Assembly: GCA_019240525.1 (NCBI GenBank)
Contig: JAFAYE010000001.1
Span: 2,577,300-2,641,299, forward strand
Direction: 5' to 3'
DNA: 64,000 nucleotides
Source of the DNA: Candidatus Eremiobacterota bacterium
Lineage (GTDB): Bacteria > Vulcanimicrobiota > Vulcanimicrobiia > Vulcanimicrobiales > Vulcanimicrobiaceae
Under the pieces are notes generated by a model that was given only the letters and a program-made list of their open reading frames with translations, had not been told where the DNA came from and made no database searches. Shown one piece after another: positions 61,999 to 64,000 of this stretch. The position numbers and the translations under genes were made by a program. Every line of letters starts with the position of its first letter. Within the stretch, counting starts at the first letter, position 1.

Positions 61999-62700
61999 AT
62001 GCCGCAACACCATGGCAAGCGATTCAAAGCCCTGACGGCCGGTTACGACCAGCGCAAGCTCTTTTCAACGCCTGAGGCGGTTGCCGTCATTAAGAGCATG
62101 GCGAACGCGAAGTTCAATGAGACCGTTGAGGCGCACGTGCGACTTGGCGTCGATCCAAAGAAAAGCGATCAGAGCGTTCGGGGAACGGTGTTACTTCCCC
62201 ATGGGACCGGCAGAACGGTGCGAGTGATCGCATTCGCAAAGGGTGATAACGCCAAAGCCGCGCAAGAGGCCGGCGCCGACATCGTCGGCGACCAGGATTT
62301 GATCGATCGCGTGAAAGGTGGGTTCACCGAATTCGACGTTGCCGTTGCGACGCCCGATATGATGGCGCAGGTCGGCAAAGAGCTGGGTCGGATCTTGGCA
62401 ACGAAAATGCCCAATCTCAAAGCTGGTACCGTCACGCCGAACCTCGGTAATGCAATTCGCGATATCAAGGCGGGCAAGGTCGAGTTCAGGCTCGACAAGA
62501 CTGGAATCATCCACACGATCGTCGGCAAAGCGAGCTTCGAAGAAGCGCATCTGATCGAAAACATCACGACCTTGCTCGATGCGATTCTGCGCGCCAAACC
62601 GTCCGCTGCCAAAGGCACCTATCTGCGCAGCGTTACGTTGGCGAGCACGATGGGCCCCGGCGTGAAGGTCGATCCGAATCGGGTGAAAGCGACGGCGTAA
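61999..62700 (+). CDS. rplA: 50S ribosomal protein L1
   Basis: 233 residues, normal length, with GRTVRVIAFAKGDNAKAAQEAGAD and the GTVTPNLGNAI block. One base after rplK's stop. L1 represses its own rplK-rplA mRNA in many bacteria. The expected next gene, rplJ, does not follow. Confidence 0.97.
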   Translation: MPQHHGKRFKALTAGYDQRKLFSTPEAVAVIKSMANAKFNETVEAHVRLGVDPKKSDQSVRGTVLLPHGTGRTVRVIAFAKGDNAKAAQEAGADIVGDQDLIDRVKGGFTEFDVAVATPDMMAQVGKELGRILATKMPNLKAGTVTPNLGNAIRDIKAGKVEFRLDKTGIIHTIVGKASFEEAHLIENITTLLDAILRAKPSAAKGTYLRSVTLASTMGPGVKVDPNRVKATA

Positions 62701-62701
62701 A

Positions 62702-62717
62702 CGCCCCGGAGGGGGCG
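62702..62717 (+). terminator. Short GC hairpin after rplA
   Basis: CGCCCC/GGGGCG around GGAG, directly after the rplA stop, without a T-run. Confidence 0.45.
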
Positions 62718-62760
62718 ACTCCTTGCTTAGCCGAGAATCACCGCAACAGGAGGAAACCAA

Positions 62761-62853
62761 ATGCCTTGGTTCGTGTGGTTTTTAGCGGGGCTCGTGATCG
62801 GTTATCTTGTGCGAGGTCTCCAAACGACGTACGGCAATAAATCCACGCCGTAG
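62761..62853 (+). CDS. 30-aa single-helix membrane protein
   Basis: ATG 62761 to TAG 62851-62853. One helix (WFVWFLAGLVIGYLV) and a polar tail. AGGAGG lies 7 nt before the start, very strong. Small size kept it off standard gene calls. Confidence 0.7.
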   Translation: MPWFVWFLAGLVIGYLVRGLQTTYGNKSTP

Positions 62854-62863
62854 TGTTCGGACG

Positions 62864-63009
62864 ACCCTTCGACAGGCTCATCCTTCGACAAGCTCAGGAT
62901 GACAACAATCGACAAGCTCATCCTTCGACAAGCTCAGGATGACAACAATCGACAAGCTCGTCCTTCGACAAGCTCAGGATGACAACAATCGACAAGCTCA
63001 GGGTGACAC
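62864..63009. repeat. Hairpin repeat cluster 6
   Basis: A 40-nt tandem (spacer ACAACAATCGACAAGCTC plus an ATCCT/AGGAT hairpin) repeated three times, between converging genes. Confidence 0.92.
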
Positions 63010-63020
63010 GGTAGAAGCGC

Positions 63021-63497
63021 TCAGTGCGGGAAAGCCGGTAATGCCGGCTTGAGGATCATCAGCACAAAGGTGATGAGCGGAAGAATAAGTGCGATCGAAC
63101 CCCAGAGCGTCCAGCCTTTGGAGTGCTCTTCGTAGGCTTGAAAGTTCCCCGCGTGAGCGGCGATAGCGACTCTTCGCTGTGCGCGCGACAGCGGCCCGAA
63201 CGCTAAGCCCGCCAGAACGAAAGCAGCAATCCCCCACAAAAGCCATCCGGTCGAGAGAATCGGGATATTGCCGAAGACCGCCATGCCGACACCTCCGACA
63301 AGAAGAAGAACGATGCCTGGGATCGTAAAGATCTTGTCGCCAGCGATGATGCCATCCATCGTGCTGGCCATAATTGCGAGATTACGGGTGCGATCAGCAT
63401 GGCTCTTCCAAAAAACCCCGATCGTAATGTTTCCGAGGAAAAGTACGACCCCGGCAACGTGGATGAGCTTCAAGATTAGGTAGAGCATAACGCGCAC
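63021..63497 (-). CDS. DUF2269-like membrane protein
   Basis: 158 residues, four to five hydrophobic segments, with the family start LILKLIHVAGVVLFLGNI. CTTAGGAGGT precedes the start. Function unknown. Confidence 0.8.
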   Translation of the reverse strand: MRVMLYLILKLIHVAGVVLFLGNITIGVFWKSHADRTRNLAIMASTMDGIIAGDKIFTIPGIVLLLVGGVGMAVFGNIPILSTGWLLWGIAAFVLAGLAFGPLSRAQRRVAIAAHAGNFQAYEEHSKGWTLWGSIALILPLITFVLMILKPALPAFPH

Positions 63498-63529
63498 CTC
63501 CTAAGTAAAATTTCGAGAAACGGTGATCA

Positions 63530-64000
63530 CTAGCTTGGCAGTTTGATAAAAAGAATCGCAACATACGCGATCGTCATCACCATTGCGACCCCAGTGATCC
63601 ATTCCTGCGATCGTCGCGACTTCACCACAAACGCTACGACGACGAGAGCATCGAACGCAATCAAGAACGCGAAGTTGAGCGCGGAGGCCATATGCCCCGT
63701 TCGGGCGATTTCTTCGGCAATGCTCAAGGCCGGCACGAAGAACATGAAGGCGACGAACCATCGCCGGTTGCGAAAGTACCAGGCGCCCAGATCAAGCTTC
63801 CCGTTCTCCTCGCGGTCGGGCAATACGAGCGTCGAGAGCAAGAAAAGATCTACTGGCACGAGCATCTGCAACCAAAAAATTCCAAAGTTCCAATCCGTGG
63901 TATGACGCAAGCCCCATTCTGCCCACCAATGCTGGACAGAGATAAAGAAGAGGAATACGCCCCAAGCTACGGGAGGCCAATAGAAGTCGAGGCGCTCGCG
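63530..64000 (-). CDS. Membrane protein, partial (runs off the window)
   Basis: The frame is open to the window end, at least 157 codons. About four transmembrane segments and the block GIFWLQMLVPVDLFLLSTLV. Not recognised. It precedes the DUF2269-like gene on the same strand by 32 nt. Confidence 0.65.
   Translation of the reverse strand, partial: RERLDFYWPPVAWGVFLFFISVQHWWAEWGLRHTTDWNFGIFWLQMLVPVDLFLLSTLVLPDREENGKLDLGAWYFRNRRWFVAFMFFVPALSIAEEIARTGHMASALNFAFLIAFDALVVVAFVVKSRRSQEWITGVAMVMTIAYVAILFIKLPS

Overview
The window is about 64 kb of GC-rich, gene-dense bacterial DNA. No rRNA is present, so the organism cannot be named with confidence. The evidence points to an aerobic, diderm, deep-branching soil-type lineage. 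A TonB-dependent receptor implies an outer membrane. The respiratory chain is an actinobacteria-like bcc-aa3 set (a QcrC with two hemes and a membrane anchor, plus CtaC/D/E and a subunit-IV-like protein). Many genes start with GTG or TTG. My guess is a Candidatus Eremiobacterota (WPS-2)-like genome or a relative; this is inference only.

Layout. 1-5.5 kb: a truncated phosphoesterase, tsaD and a glycoside hydrolase. 4.8-12.3 kb: a respiratory locus arranged as divergent operons, (-) ctaE-qcrA-qcrB-ctaG and (+) ctaC-ctaD-subunit IV, then qcrC, a small cytochrome c and a cupin. 12.4-18.1 kb: UdgX-type uracil-DNA glycosylase, a DJ-1/PfpI protein, a MEDS sensor, a large GAF/SpoIIE phosphatase and small stress-type proteins. 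18.16-21.1 kb: an IS1595-family transposon with a frameshifted transposase and cargo (a DUF5343-like protein, an 88-aa partner, a 58-aa protein and strong hairpins). 21.3-25 kb: rpoC standing alone. 25-32.3 kb: a DUF3311/symporter pair, a LemA-TPM-YgcG operon, an amidase and a MalT-like LuxR regulator followed by a possible micropeptide. 32.4-38.5 kb: a two-component system and a TonB receptor. 38.5-59.4 kb: mixed accessory genes (Tag-like glycosylase, FAD oxidoreductase, cyanophycinase-like peptidase, sulfatase, methyltransferase, pirin, lipoproteins, an ArsR-SRPBCC operon). 59.5-62.9 kb: tRNA-Arg, rpmG, tRNA-Trp, secE, nusG, a VOC protein, rplK, rplA and a 30-aa membrane protein. The end holds two membrane proteins, the last running off the window.

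Three patterns cut across the window. (1) A short hairpin repeat (arms such as ATCCT/AGGAT around a loop TCGACAGGCTC or close variants) occurs in six clusters, all next to gene or tRNA 3' ends. Its arms vary in a compensatory way, and it supplies the stop codon of several genes. (2) Many genes have a -10-like hexamer only 5-8 nt before the start codon, which suggests widespread leaderless mRNAs. (3) The usual rplKAJL-rpoBC order is broken: rpoC is about 40 kb from rplKA, and no rplJ, rplL or rpoB is seen.
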